NCBI RefSeq assembly: GCF_004366035.1
Contig: NZ_SOEE01000017.1
Coordinates: 1-58,234, forward strand
Reading direction: 5' to 3'
Length of the DNA stretch: 58,234 nucleotides
Origin: Cytobacillus oceanisediminis
Lineage (GTDB): Bacteria > Bacillota > Bacilli > Bacillales > Cytobacillaceae
How positions within the stretch are numbered: position 1 is the stretch's first letter; each line of letters opens with the position of its first letter. A program made the position numbers and the translations under genes. The notes under the pieces are model-generated. The model was not told where the DNA came from. It was given only the letters and a program-made list of their open reading frames with translations, and searched no databases. This document shows positions 16,481 through 24,155 of this stretch, one piece after another.

Positions 16481-17461
16481 TTAAAGCAGCTGCCCATAAA
16501 TATATAAGAAATAAAGAAGTGTCACGATAAAGGTAATCAGCAGGGTTTCAAAGATGCTCCCTTTCTGTTTTTTCTGCCTGTACACTTGCCTGCTGGCAGG
16601 CTGAGGACCGGCTGTTTGTCCAGCATTCCTGTTTCCCGTGCTCCTTTGCACGGAATTTGAACGAGTGAGCTGGAGCATATCATTTCTCATTTCACCAGCC
16701 GATCTATAGTGGCCTTGCAGGGCATTTAGAATAACATCTTCGTATTTCAGCAGCTCTTTCTTTTGGCGGACCATCATTTTGAGCTGTTTGAGGTCACCTG
16801 TTGTCTTGGCAAACCTTTTTGGGTATGCTGTGTTGATTATTATCATGGCTGCAGCAAAGAGATCGTAGGCAGGGTCAGCCTTTCTGGTCCCCAATCCCCA
16901 ATAGCCGCGATCATAAAACTCGGTAAATTCTTTTATCGCCCTGCCTTGAATGGTGGTTCCACCCACATCAATGGTTCGTATCTTTGAGGGAGGGCCTGTT
17001 ACGATCAGATTATCTGGCTTTAAATCACCGAAAACCCAGCCAGCTTTATGCAAGGAATCAAGATCGTTCAACAGCTGTACGATTAAAACACCGGTCCAGG
17101 ATGATCCTTTTTGCTGGATAAATGTCAATAAATCAGGGCCCTGTATATATTCCATTACATAGAACGAAACCTTTCCGATCCTTCTATCCCAATCATCCAC
17201 ATCAAGCAAAGAAGGCCCGAGGGCAGAGCCTTGGACCTTTGCAAAGGATTTAAGGACGTTCACTTCAGACGTGATGGACATCCCGTTATCACTCATTTTC
17301 AAAGCAACCTGCTGATTTTGGTTTTTAGCGAGATAAACAATCCCATTAGCACCATACCCTAATTCCTTTATAATGGTATACCGGTTTCGGTGCCACTTTC
17401 CTTCAATTACAGTACCAGGGTTTACTTTACACTGACTCTTCAAAGAATGATTCATCATCAC
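16481..17461 (-). CDS. yabT: Membrane-anchored serine/threonine kinase (YabT)
   Basis: Hanks-type kinase that in B. subtilis acts in the forespore, is DNA-stimulated and phosphorylates RecA. The 326-aa protein has a glycine loop LGYGANGIVYLAKN, ATP lysine in VALKMS, catalytic loop VFGDLKPDNL (FGD instead of HRD), and DVGG where most kinases have DFG. A basic, polar linker (about residues 260-300) precedes a single C-terminal membrane segment. It starts inside yabS (35-nt overlap) at GTG 17461 or ATG 17458, with AAGGAG upstream, so it is coupled to yabS. Confidence 0.9.
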   Translation of the reverse strand: MMMNHSLKSQCKVNPGTVIEGKWHRNRYTIIKELGYGANGIVYLAKNQNQQVALKMSDNGMSITSEVNVLKSFAKVQGSALGPSLLDVDDWDRRIGKVSFYVMEYIQGPDLLTFIQQKGSSWTGVLIVQLLNDLDSLHKAGWVFGDLKPDNLIVTGPPSKIRTIDVGGTTIQGRAIKEFTEFYDRGYWGLGTRKADPAYDLFAAAMIIINTAYPKRFAKTTGDLKQLKMMVRQKKELLKYEDVILNALQGHYRSAGEMRNDMLQLTRSNSVQRSTGNRNAGQTAGPQPASRQVYRQKKQKGSIFETLLITFIVTLLYFLYIYGQLL

Positions 17462-18164
17462 CGGAAAGCAGACTCCTTAACGAACGTTTTTTCTTGAAAT
17501 GGTTTAGGGCCTCATGAATGGCCGGACCTGTAGGCGTAATCCCTCCTGTTGTCAATTTCGAGAAAATGCTGGTCAGCGTTTCAAGATTCGGCGTCCAATC
17601 CAGCAATTTTTCGACATCTTTCTTTTTCCCGGGAAATACGAATACGGAAAAACGGTTATCACCAGATCGTGCATTAAGACTTAGAGAAAGATCCAGCAAG
17701 GCTTCCTTAACGGTTGGAAGCTTATGCTTCATGCTTGCACTGGTATCCACGAGAACCAGCACTTCAAGTTCGACTGTCTCACCCAGTTCATCCACAACCT
17801 CCATCACTTCGCCGCGCTGATCAGGCGGAAGGTCCTCCATTGTTTTTGAGCCGCCCAGGATCTGCTGAAGCTCCTTGTTCACAACTCCCTGAAGGGTCTG
17901 GGTCATGGCTTTTCTCGTCACCATCTGCACAGTCTGGGACAGCTGCTGAGAGTAGACAACCTGACTGACTCCGCCTCCTGACATCGCGATTCCTTCAATT
18001 TCATTCATTCCCTGCTCATCAATGACATCCTGCTCCATGACTCCGATTACATTCACGGTTATTCCCTGCTCCTTGGCCAGGGCCGCCATGGCAACGGGAT
18101 CTTCACCCTGATTTGAACAGCCATCCGTTATCAGTAAAATTTGCTTCAGTGTTCCTGTTTTCAT
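17427..18164 (-). CDS. yabS: von Willebrand factor A domain protein (YabS)
   Basis: Function unknown; partner gene of the yabT kinase. The 245-aa protein contains two parts of VWA-like character. The N-terminal half includes LLITDGCSNQGEDPV. The C-terminal half contains a metal-ion site VDTSASMKHK (DXSXS) near residue 138 with a later TGGITPTGPA segment that could supply the distal threonine. No signal peptide is seen. ATG at 18164 with GGGGAG upstream. A sigma-F-type promoter directly ahead places it with forespore genes. Confidence 0.85.
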   Translation of the reverse strand: MKTGTLKQILLITDGCSNQGEDPVAMAALAKEQGITVNVIGVMEQDVIDEQGMNEIEGIAMSGGGVSQVVYSQQLSQTVQMVTRKAMTQTLQGVVNKELQQILGGSKTMEDLPPDQRGEVMEVVDELGETVELEVLVLVDTSASMKHKLPTVKEALLDLSLSLNARSGDNRFSVFVFPGKKKDVEKLLDWTPNLETLTSIFSKLTTGGITPTGPAIHEALNHFKKKRSLRSLLSGDDESFFEESV

Positions 18165-18195
18165 TTGAAACTCCCCTCCACATATGAGTTGTTAG

Positions 18196-18225
18196 CATTT
18201 TCGACTGAAAGGAGGGGAAATATAC
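18196..18225 (-). promoter_or_regulatory. Sigma-F-type promoter of yabS-yabT
   Basis: Minus strand GTATA (18221-18225), exactly 15 bp, then GTCGAAAATG (18196-18205). Against the sigma-F consensus GYWTA-15-GGNRANAHTR only the second base of the -10 differs. Forespore expression of yabT is known in B. subtilis, which agrees. Confidence 0.7.
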
Positions 18226-18229
18226 CTAA

Positions 18230-18352
18230 GAAATGCGGAAGCACCTTGTTCACCCCCGACAAGCACAAAACTAGTCTCCCGGGAAGGCGTATTGCCTTTC
18301 TGGGAGGATTAGCTTGAGACCTCGAGGGGGTAGGTGCTGGAGCTGGACAATT
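18230..18352 (+). repeat. Dispersed hairpin repeat, long form (copy 3)
   Basis: AAATGCGGAAGCACCTTG at one end and GGTGCTGGAGCTGGACA at the other, with the central insert whose AAGGCG / GCCTTTC arms form an inner hairpin. It lies between spoIIE and the yabS promoter. No separate spoIIE terminator is visible in this 236-bp gap. Confidence 0.85.
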
Positions 18353-18400
18353 ACCTAACTTTAGAGACCTTATTGAATTATTTAACTATGAGCAAATTAC

Positions 18401-20884
18401 TCAGTTCGCCTTTTGGCGAATGGCATGTACGGGGATGCTGGTCCACTTCGGAGTATTGTGTTTGACCTTTGACACAACCACCGTCATATCATCTTCAATG
18501 TTCCCGGACCTTGACCTGATGACCTCTTCCATAATTAAATCGGCCACTTCTTGAGGGTCTTCCGTCTTTAACTCGGATACCTTGCGCTTCATCCACAAAT
18601 CAAAGTTCTCAACATGCTTCGGCCCTTCAAAAACGCCATCACTCATCATGATCAGCAAATCTCCTGCTTTAAGCTGCTCACTGACCACATCTACATCAAA
18701 TTCCTGGATGATGCCCATCGGGAGGTTGCTGGCCTGAATTTTCATTACCTTATGGCCTCGCTTTACAAAACTTGGAGTTGATCCAATTTTCAAAAATTTC
18801 GCATCAGCATTCTGCAGATCAATCATGGCCAAATCCAAGGTCGAGAAAATTTCGTCTGTGGTCCTTAAAGAAAGAACGGAATTGACTGATTTAATGGCAA
18901 CCTGCTCTTCAATCCCTGACTGAAGAATTTTCTGAAGGAGCTTAAGTGTTTCCTGGCTTTCCGCATGAGCCCGTTCCCCATTGCCCATTCCATCACTAAT
19001 GGCAATCGCATACTTTCCGCATCCCAGCTCGATAGTGGAATAGCTGTCCCCTGATACTAAACCGCCATCCTTCGCAGCATGTGCAACGCCTGTTTCAACC
19101 ACGAATGCCTTGGCTGACCGGAATGTGACATGACAGTATCCATTCGGGAACGCGGCGCATTCCTCTGAGTTTACTAATATCGTTTCTTCCAAAATATCAG
19201 ATAGCATCGGTGCAATTAGCTTTTCGCATTCTCCATGCCCCTGGCAATATGGAATGGTCATATCAATGTCGACATTTCCCTGTTCCAGGCTGTAGATTTC
19301 CACCTGCTCGATATGAATGCCAAACTCCTGAAGCGCTTCAAGGATCTGTTCTTCCTGTTTATGATGATTTTCCCTCTCTCGCTGAATTTCCTTCGCAAAA
19401 TCACCCATTACTTCTGAAACACCCATCAGCTGATCAGCTACCAGCCTTCTGCTTTCCTGAACCTGCTTCTTCAGCTTTTGGTTCGCCTTAAAATAAGTCA
19501 GCTCCTGCTGTACGGCTTCTGTCACTTTTTTCGATCTTGTGCAGTACTTTTCCCATTCCCTCGCAAGCTTTGGAGAAAGAGCACCTTCATTGTTGTCCAC
19601 ATCGTGCATAATATCCATCATATAGTCATAGGTTGTATTAAAGTTCTTTGACCAGCAATGATCTTTCTTAAAGCAGGTCTGGCATGTTTTTTCGGTTACA
19701 TTGCTTAAGAAATAATCCACTTCCCTGTCACCGTCCTCTTCCCATTCAGAAGGCACATCATGAGAGGAGAAGCTTTTGGAAAGGGCTTGGAAGACACTTG
19801 AGAACTGGGCAACACGCTGTGCTGTTACATCGCGCATTTTTCTCATATATTGCTGCTGCTCAGCGGCATATTCAGGCGTTCCCGGGATGTGCTTAGCCAA
19901 TTTCATCGTTAAAGCCTGCGGTGTTAATAAAAATAAGAGAATCGCTGCGCCTGTTTCAGACAGAGTTTTCATGAGATTTCCGCTTCCTTCTCCATACATG
20001 CCCATAAGGAGTGTCGCAATCAGAAGGCCGAATGCCACACCGAACTTCCTCCCTTCTTTTAAAAGACCGCCTAATAGACCTGCGAAGGCGAGCAGACTCA
20101 TATGATAAAAGCTCGATATATTCGCAAGGGAGAAGATCAGACCGGTTACCACCCCTACTGTAGAACCGACGGTGGCTCCTGCCACAAAGGCAAAGAGCAG
20201 GACAAGGTAGCGAGACATAATATGCTCGACCGAAAGATCATAGACCGTCCAGCCGATCGTTCCCGTCATGACAGAAGCCAGCATAATGATCAGGCAGACG
20301 ATTTCTTCGGTTTTCAGTGATTGTCTGCGTTTATTTATCGAAAGCAGCGGCAGCCCCTGCAGAAAAATCAGCGTTAGAATGAAACCAAGGCCTGACTCAA
20401 CACCGGCCATCATTCCATCATATAAAGTCAGCTGGCCCTTCAAAATGAAAGCCTCCAGGAGCTTGCCTCCTAAAAGAGTGAAGAACACGTAAAAAGGCAG
20501 TGCCCTGATTTCATTATGCAGCCATTTTTTCGAGACCCGGAAGGCAAATAAAAAGATGAAGGTTATTCCAAAAGCAGATACAGCATTGGAGATGGACAAT
20601 GTGGCAGCGCCCGCCATTAACCCCACTAGAGCCAGGGGCGCCTTATCCCTTCGTATGAAGTAAACCGCTGCAAAAAACGGAAGGCTAAATGGGGTAAGCT
20701 TCGCCAATATCAAGGCTCTTCCAAGCAAAAAGCCAATGATCAGCAGAACATAGCCTTTTTTCAGAAAGAAATTCTCCAATCCTGAGTGGAGTTTTTTTAA
20801 GCCTTTGGCAAAATCCAGTTTCGGTTTGTTGAAGGGCACTTCCCCGACGATCGGCTCTATTACATTCCTTTCTACCTTTTCCAT
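18401..20884 (-). CDS. spoIIE: Stage II sporulation protein E, serine phosphatase
   Basis: Dephosphorylates SpoIIAA to activate sigma-F in the forespore and associates with FtsZ at the polar septum. The 827-aa protein has an N-terminal block of about ten membrane helices (residues ~45-330), a central regulatory/FtsZ-interacting region rich in Cys and Lys, and a C-terminal PP2C domain. The metal-binding aspartates are in AISDGMGNG and MMSDGVFEGPKH. ATG at 20884 with GGGGAG upstream. Length equals that of B. subtilis SpoIIE (827). It is preceded by a Spo0A-type promoter and followed by yabS. Confidence 0.98.
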   Translation of the reverse strand: MEKVERNVIEPIVGEVPFNKPKLDFAKGLKKLHSGLENFFLKKGYVLLIIGFLLGRALILAKLTPFSLPFFAAVYFIRRDKAPLALVGLMAGAATLSISNAVSAFGITFIFLFAFRVSKKWLHNEIRALPFYVFFTLLGGKLLEAFILKGQLTLYDGMMAGVESGLGFILTLIFLQGLPLLSINKRRQSLKTEEIVCLIIMLASVMTGTIGWTVYDLSVEHIMSRYLVLLFAFVAGATVGSTVGVVTGLIFSLANISSFYHMSLLAFAGLLGGLLKEGRKFGVAFGLLIATLLMGMYGEGSGNLMKTLSETGAAILLFLLTPQALTMKLAKHIPGTPEYAAEQQQYMRKMRDVTAQRVAQFSSVFQALSKSFSSHDVPSEWEEDGDREVDYFLSNVTEKTCQTCFKKDHCWSKNFNTTYDYMMDIMHDVDNNEGALSPKLAREWEKYCTRSKKVTEAVQQELTYFKANQKLKKQVQESRRLVADQLMGVSEVMGDFAKEIQRERENHHKQEEQILEALQEFGIHIEQVEIYSLEQGNVDIDMTIPYCQGHGECEKLIAPMLSDILEETILVNSEECAAFPNGYCHVTFRSAKAFVVETGVAHAAKDGGLVSGDSYSTIELGCGKYAIAISDGMGNGERAHAESQETLKLLQKILQSGIEEQVAIKSVNSVLSLRTTDEIFSTLDLAMIDLQNADAKFLKIGSTPSFVKRGHKVMKIQASNLPMGIIQEFDVDVVSEQLKAGDLLIMMSDGVFEGPKHVENFDLWMKRKVSELKTEDPQEVADLIMEEVIRSRSGNIEDDMTVVVSKVKHNTPKWTSIPVHAIRQKAN

Positions 20885-20920
20885 TAAACTACACTCCCCA
20901 TATTTTTATCGTTGCTGACA

Positions 20921-20953
20921 ATTATAAAATCCAGCGCTCCAGAAGTTTGTCAA
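20921..20953 (-). promoter_or_regulatory. Spo0A-activated sigma-A promoter of spoIIE (21-bp spacer)
   Basis: Minus strand TTGACA (20948-20953), a 21-bp spacer, then TATAAT (20921-20926). Both hexamers are perfect but too far apart for unaided sigma-A use, as described for B. subtilis spoIIE. A full 0A box, TTTGTCAAA on the plus strand (20946-20954), overlaps the -35. Confidence 0.88.
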
Positions 20954-20979
20954 AATAGCGGACAAGCCCCGGCTTTTCG

Positions 20980-20985
20980 TTCGAC
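20980..20985 (-). promoter_or_regulatory. Second Spo0A box core upstream of spoIIE
   Basis: Minus strand CCGTCGAAC holds the six-base core GTCGAA of the 0A box, about 30 bp upstream of the box overlapping the -35. It is about three helical turns away, suiting cooperative binding. Confidence 0.6.
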
Positions 20986-21168
20986 GGTTTTCCACTATAT
21001 ATGGGGAGAGATAACAAGATTTAAAATTGGTCTTCCTGAAGTTCCAGTTAGTTCTGACAAAAAAAGTAAACAAACCCTTAGAATGACAGCTTTCTGCGGA
21101 AAGAGAAGCATGGAAGAAATTGACGAAGAGGCAAGGGAGGTTTACGACATATTTCTTTAAATATCTTA

Positions 21169-21197
21169 TTGACTTCCTTTTTAAAAATTTGTATTAT
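21169..21197 (+). promoter_or_regulatory. Sigma-A promoter of the tRNA genes
   Basis: TTGACT (21169-21174), 17-bp spacer, TATTAT (21192-21197). It is followed by a 7-bp hairpin TTGTGCT / AGCACAA in the leader and by tRNA-Met at 21241. Confidence 0.85.
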
Positions 21198-21240
21198 AAA
21201 TCTTGTGCTTCAGAGCACAACTATAAATCTATGAAATTAT

Positions 21241-21314
21241 GGCGGTGTAGCTCAGCTGGCTAGAGCGTACGGTTCATACCCGTGAGGTCGGGGGTTCGAT
21301 CCCCTCCGCCGCTA
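21241..21314 (+). tRNA. tRNA-Met (CAT), elongator type
   Basis: 74-nt cloverleaf: acceptor GGCGGTG / CGCCGCT (first pair G-U), D-arm GCTC/GAGC, anticodon loop TTCATAC, T-loop TTCGATC, discriminator A, CCA not encoded. The anticodon stem lacks the three consecutive G-C pairs of the initiator, and it is not the tRNA-Ile(CAU) TilS substrate. It matches the elongator tRNA-Met that precedes spoIIE in B. subtilis. Confidence 0.95.
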
Positions 21315-21319
21315 TCACA

Positions 21320-21443
21320 GAATGCGAAAGCGCCTTGGTCACACCCGACAAGCACAAGACGATCCTCAATTAAAGGTGTTTATTACCTTTTTGGGAGGAG
21401 CGGCTTGTGACCTCGAGGGGGCAGGCGCTGAAGCTGGACAACT
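21320..21443 (+). repeat. Dispersed hairpin repeat, long form, between two tRNA genes (copy 4)
   Basis: Starts GAATGCGAAAGCGCCTTGG and ends GGGGCAGGCGCTGAAGCTGGACA, with an inner hairpin around AAAGGTGT / TACCTTTTT. It occupies nearly all of the 147-bp tRNA-Met to tRNA-Glu spacer, so it should be part of the primary tRNA transcript. Confidence 0.88.
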
Positions 21444-21461
21444 TAGAATGTTATCTTCCAC

Positions 21462-21533
21462 GGCCCGTTGGTCAAGCGGTTAAGACACCGCCCTTTCACG
21501 GCGGTAACACGGGTTCGAATCCCGTACGGGTCA
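21462..21533 (+). tRNA. tRNA-Glu (TTC)
   Basis: 72-nt cloverleaf: acceptor GGCCCGT / ACGGGTC, anticodon stem-loop CCGCC-CTTTCAC-GGCGG with anticodon TTC, T-loop TTCGAAT, discriminator A, CCA not encoded. It pairs with the upstream tRNA-Met as in the B. subtilis trnSL cluster beside spoIIE. Confidence 0.95.
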
Positions 21534-21544
21534 TTTCAAAAGAG

Positions 21545-21570
21545 CGTCAGCCTTAGGCTGGCGTTTTTTT
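21545..21570 (+). terminator. Intrinsic terminator of the tRNA operon
   Basis: CGTCAGCC, TTA loop, GGCTGGCG and then TTTTTTT, starting 12 nt after tRNA-Glu. Confidence 0.9.
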
Positions 21571-21647
21571 GATGGATTTGGAGGGATTCTTCGTCTTTCA
21601 GAACAGCTTTAACCTGGCAATTGATGAACCTTTTTAAATTACTTTTC

Positions 21648-21690
21648 AGTTTATCGGTCTCTTTTCCGATATATCGGTCACTTCGCGCCG
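21648..21690. repeat. Two ~21-bp degenerate repeat units
   Basis: AGTTTATCGGTCTCTTTTCCG is followed by ATATATCGGTCACTTCGCGCC, sharing the core TATCGGTC at a 21-bp offset. It lies in the 278-bp gap between the tRNA terminator and the yabR terminator. It resembles the larger arrays at 27.3 and 57.9 kb in unit length and TTTATC core. Confidence 0.45.
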
Positions 21691-21747
21691 CATCAAGGTT
21701 TCACTATTAATAAGGTTTCCATCAGAAATAACAGCGCTAAACAGCAC

Positions 21748-21776
21748 AAAAAAACAAGCCCCATCGGACTTGTTTT
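21748..21776 (-). terminator. Intrinsic terminator of yabR
   Basis: Minus strand AAAACAAGTCC, 4-nt loop, GGGCTTGTTTT followed by TTTG, 36 nt after the yabR stop. Confidence 0.85.
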
Positions 21777-21811
21777 CCATCCTGCTATATAGATCGATCA
21801 GCAGCAAGTTA

Positions 21812-22264
21812 TCATCGTTTAGCGCCTCTTCCTCCGCGTTTGGATTCGGTATGGCGTTTTAGAGATGACAGACGATCTTCGCTGTCCTTTAGGAAACGAG
21901 CCATTTTGGCTTCAAAGTTTTCTTTAGGGCGATGGTCGTTTGATCTGTTATGGCGAGGTCGGCCAGAGTTTGAATTAGGTCTGAATTCTTTTCTGTCGCC
22001 TCTATCAGGTCTTTCAGAACGCTCAGGCCGGTCTTTTGCCTTTTTGATGGATAATCCAATCTTGCCGTCCTTTTCGACATTAATGACTTTCACTTCAACC
22101 AAGTCACCTACTTTGAGGTGCTCATTAATATCTTTTACATACTTGTCAGCGACTTCACTTATGTGCACCAGACCCGTTGAGCCTTCCGGCAGCTCCACAA
22201 ATGCTCCGAATTTTGTAATGCCTGTGACCTTTCCTTTTAACTTGCTGCCTACTTCGATTGACAT
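21812..22264 (-). CDS. yabR: S1-domain RNA-binding protein (YabR)
   Basis: Polynucleotide phosphorylase-type S1 RNA-binding protein of unknown precise role. The 150-aa product is an S1 domain in the first ~75 residues (GSKLKGKVTGITKFGAFVEL, GLVHISEVADKYV, DLVEVKVINVEKDGKIGLS). It ends in a basic, disordered tail rich in Arg, Asp and Pro with a KRHTESKRGGRGAKR end. ATG with AAGGAGG upstream. It follows divIC by 83 bp, as in B. subtilis. Confidence 0.93.
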   Translation of the reverse strand: MSIEVGSKLKGKVTGITKFGAFVELPEGSTGLVHISEVADKYVKDINEHLKVGDLVEVKVINVEKDGKIGLSIKKAKDRPERSERPDRGDRKEFRPNSNSGRPRHNRSNDHRPKENFEAKMARFLKDSEDRLSSLKRHTESKRGGRGAKR

Positions 22265-22347
22265 TAAAAAAATTGCCTCCTTGAAAGATTTAAATCAAAA
22301 TTTACTATATATTATACAGAAACTAAAAAAAGAGTGTCAATATAGCG

Positions 22348-22758
22348 TCAATCGGCCTTTTTTTCCTTTTTCTTTTCTTTTTCCGTCTCTTCTTCAGGGA
22401 GGTTAAAAATGATTTCGTTGTTGTCAGATAGGAAGTAATCTTTGCGGGCAAGTTTCGCGATATACTCATCATCATTCAGCTTAACAATTTCTTCTTCAAG
22501 CATAACTTCCTTTTTCTTCAGGTCAGAAAGCTCCTGGTCCAGCCGGGTTTTCTCTTCCACTTTTTCTTCCAGAGCAGCAGACTGCGAAACGAGTGTGGAG
22601 ATCATAAAAAATGAAACGACGGCTGCCAGTGTGAAAAATGCCGCTAATCTTCGAAATAATAGCTTTTTCTTACGGCCCGCACTGATCTCTGCTGCTTCCT
22701 GCTGTTTGACATAGCTGGTTTCCATTTTGGCTACATTTTTCTTCTTGGTGACACTCAC
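22348..22758 (-). CDS. divIC: Septum formation initiator DivIC
   Basis: Bitopic divisome protein that stabilises FtsL/DivIB at the septum. The 136-aa product has a basic cytoplasmic N-terminus, one membrane segment (about residues 38-58) and an external coiled coil (residues ~60-95, heptads in LEEKVEEKTRLDQELSDLKK). The conserved EYIAKLARKDYFLSDNNEI segment and a charged tail follow. GTG start at 22758 with GGAGGGAG upstream. It sits 15 bp after yabQ. Confidence 0.94.
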   Translation of the reverse strand: MSVTKKKNVAKMETSYVKQQEAAEISAGRKKKLLFRRLAAFFTLAAVVSFFMISTLVSQSAALEEKVEEKTRLDQELSDLKKKEVMLEEEIVKLNDDEYIAKLARKDYFLSDNNEIIFNLPEEETEKEKKKEKKAD

Positions 22759-22773
22759 TTCCGCACTCCCTCC

Positions 22774-23406
22774 TTACTCTTTAGGTTTTTTCCACTTTGC
22801 AATCCATTTTAAAACATAATTCTTTATCAGCTGTAAATATCCTGCCAATTTATTATATAACTTCTCGACTGTTTTTTTAATCTTTTTCGGCAAAAGTTTC
22901 CACAAAAGTGACAAAATCCATTTGACAGGCAGAAAAACCACTTTCAAGATGAACCAAAAGACTCGAAGTATGACTTTTAACAGGGAATAAAGTCCTTTTC
23001 CAAGCATAACGGCTACCGCAATTAACGCCATAATAAGACCCTGGATGGGCTTATAGATGAGCAAAGTAAAGGTCTTAACGAAAAAGCGGTATATGGAGAT
23101 CGCCATCCGGATGGATATCTCCAATACCCGCAGATACATTTTCTTAAATAAACTTTGATAAGCGGCAAAACCGCACAGCAAAGCAATGAAAATATAAAAC
23201 CTTAACTCGCCTTTATTCACCAGAAATAAAATATAGAAGATTGCCAGGCCCTGTACGAGCCAAAAAAGGATATCATTAATAAATACAAGCCAGCTTTTCC
23301 GCCTGGTTCTTTGCAGGAAACGATTATACGTATCAAGGGCAGCCCCAAACACACTTCCCATGCCGATCATCGCCAGCATGGTTACAAATTGAGTGGTCAG
23401 TGTCAT
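22774..23406 (-). CDS. yabQ: Spore cortex biosynthesis protein YabQ
   Basis: Mother-cell membrane protein needed for cortex formation in B. subtilis. The 210-aa product has an N-terminal membrane block (about residues 5-85, three to four helices), then further hydrophobic segments (about 105-165) alternating with lysine-rich stretches. It ends in WIAKWKKPKE. The YabQ-family signature region FGAALDTYNRF is near residue 20. Its ATG overlaps the yabP stop by 4 nt (ATGA), so the two are translationally coupled. Confidence 0.92.
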   Translation of the reverse strand: MTLTTQFVTMLAMIGMGSVFGAALDTYNRFLQRTRRKSWLVFINDILFWLVQGLAIFYILFLVNKGELRFYIFIALLCGFAAYQSLFKKMYLRVLEISIRMAISIYRFFVKTFTLLIYKPIQGLIMALIAVAVMLGKGLYSLLKVILRVFWFILKVVFLPVKWILSLLWKLLPKKIKKTVEKLYNKLAGYLQLIKNYVLKWIAKWKKPKE

Positions 23407-23705
23407 CGGAACAACTTGCTAAAGAATCCTTTAGCTTTATCTCCATTCTGATCGTCAATATAAACAAGGTCAAATACCTTCCCCTTGATGGAAACAATTC
23501 CCTTGTCGACATCCAGATTCTTCATCTGCAGGTTCTGCCCTCTAATCGCAAGGAAACCCATCACCGTCTCCAGCAAAAACTCTTCATTATCGAAGCTTTC
23601 GACTTGTTTAACACCAGTAATATCGAGCAGTCTTCTGCCTCTCATAATGACATCATGTTCCTGAGTATTGGTTTTGTTCGAACTTGACTCATAATATTGA
23701 CTCAT
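23403..23705 (-). CDS. yabP: Sporulation protein YabP
   Basis: Small protein required for normal sporulation together with YabQ. The 100-aa product shows the YabP/YqfC family features: HDVIMRGRRLLDITGVKQVESFD, then EEFLLETVMGFLAIRGQNL and KGIVSIKGKVFDLVYID. No membrane segment is present. A GGGGG-containing site precedes the ATG. In B. subtilis the yabP-yabQ pair is sigma-E dependent; I could not identify a convincing sigma-E promoter here. Confidence 0.92.
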   Translation of the reverse strand: MSQYYESSSNKTNTQEHDVIMRGRRLLDITGVKQVESFDNEEFLLETVMGFLAIRGQNLQMKNLDVDKGIVSIKGKVFDLVYIDDQNGDKAKGFFSKLFR

Positions 23706-23787
23706 TATTCATCCCCCGCAATCAGCATAGTACAACCTTTTTGTACATGTTTATGAAAAGGGGAATTAAAATAGAACAAGCCAATAG

Positions 23788-23881
23788 GAAAAGCGGAGGC
23801 GCTGCTGAATTTGAAAAATGATACGGACGAAATTCCGTTAAATTTCAAGATTTAACGCCAATCTCCATAGGCGCAGGCCGC
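23788..23881 (-). terminator. Structured element directly after rqcP, terminator-like and related to the dispersed repeat
   Basis: Plus strand GCGG-AG-GCGC (793-802) pairs with GCGC-AGG-CCGC (871-881); nested inside are TTGAAA / TTTCAA and ACGGA / TCCGT. On the minus strand the outer stem is followed by TTTTCC, so it may end the rqcP transcript. The GAAAAGCGGAGGCGC edge resembles the dispersed repeat family. Confidence 0.5.
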
Positions 23882-24138
23882 TATTCCACTTTCTCTTCCT
23901 TAACAATCGAGTACATTTCCGCCGCTTCTTCCTTGCGGGTCGTTTCCTGCAGGCGCTCCACTTTGACCGTTACCAGCTTCTGCCCGAAGCGGATTTGAAG
24001 TTCATCTCCCACTTTAACGGTTGAGCTTGCTTTGGCCTGCTGTCCATTTATGGAGATCCTTCCCTGATCGGAGACTTCTTTTGCCAGTGTTCTTCTTTTT
24101 ATTAGCCTTGATACTTTTAGAAATTTATCTAATCTCAT
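23881..24138 (-). CDS. rqcP: RqcP, S4-domain ribosome quality control factor (YabO)
   Basis: RNA-binding protein that works with RqcH to add alanine tails to nascent chains on stalled 50S subunits. The 85-aa product is essentially one S4 domain: MRLDKFLKVSRLIKRRTLAK, GRISINGQQAKASSTVKVGD and the following beta strands. ATG at 24138 with AGGAG seven nt upstream, 17 bp after yabN. It is the yabO/hslR position of B. subtilis. Heat-shock protein 15-like naming in older annotation refers to the same domain. Confidence 0.93.
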   Translation of the reverse strand: MRLDKFLKVSRLIKRRTLAKEVSDQGRISINGQQAKASSTVKVGDELQIRFGQKLVTVKVERLQETTRKEEAAEMYSIVKEEKVE

Positions 24139-24155
24139 CTATTGCCACTCCTCTA

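Noticed and set aside
20912..21160. 82-codon plus-strand frame upstream of the tRNA genes
   Set aside because: Overlaps the spoIIE promoter and Spo0A boxes, no ribosome-binding site and no recognised domain.
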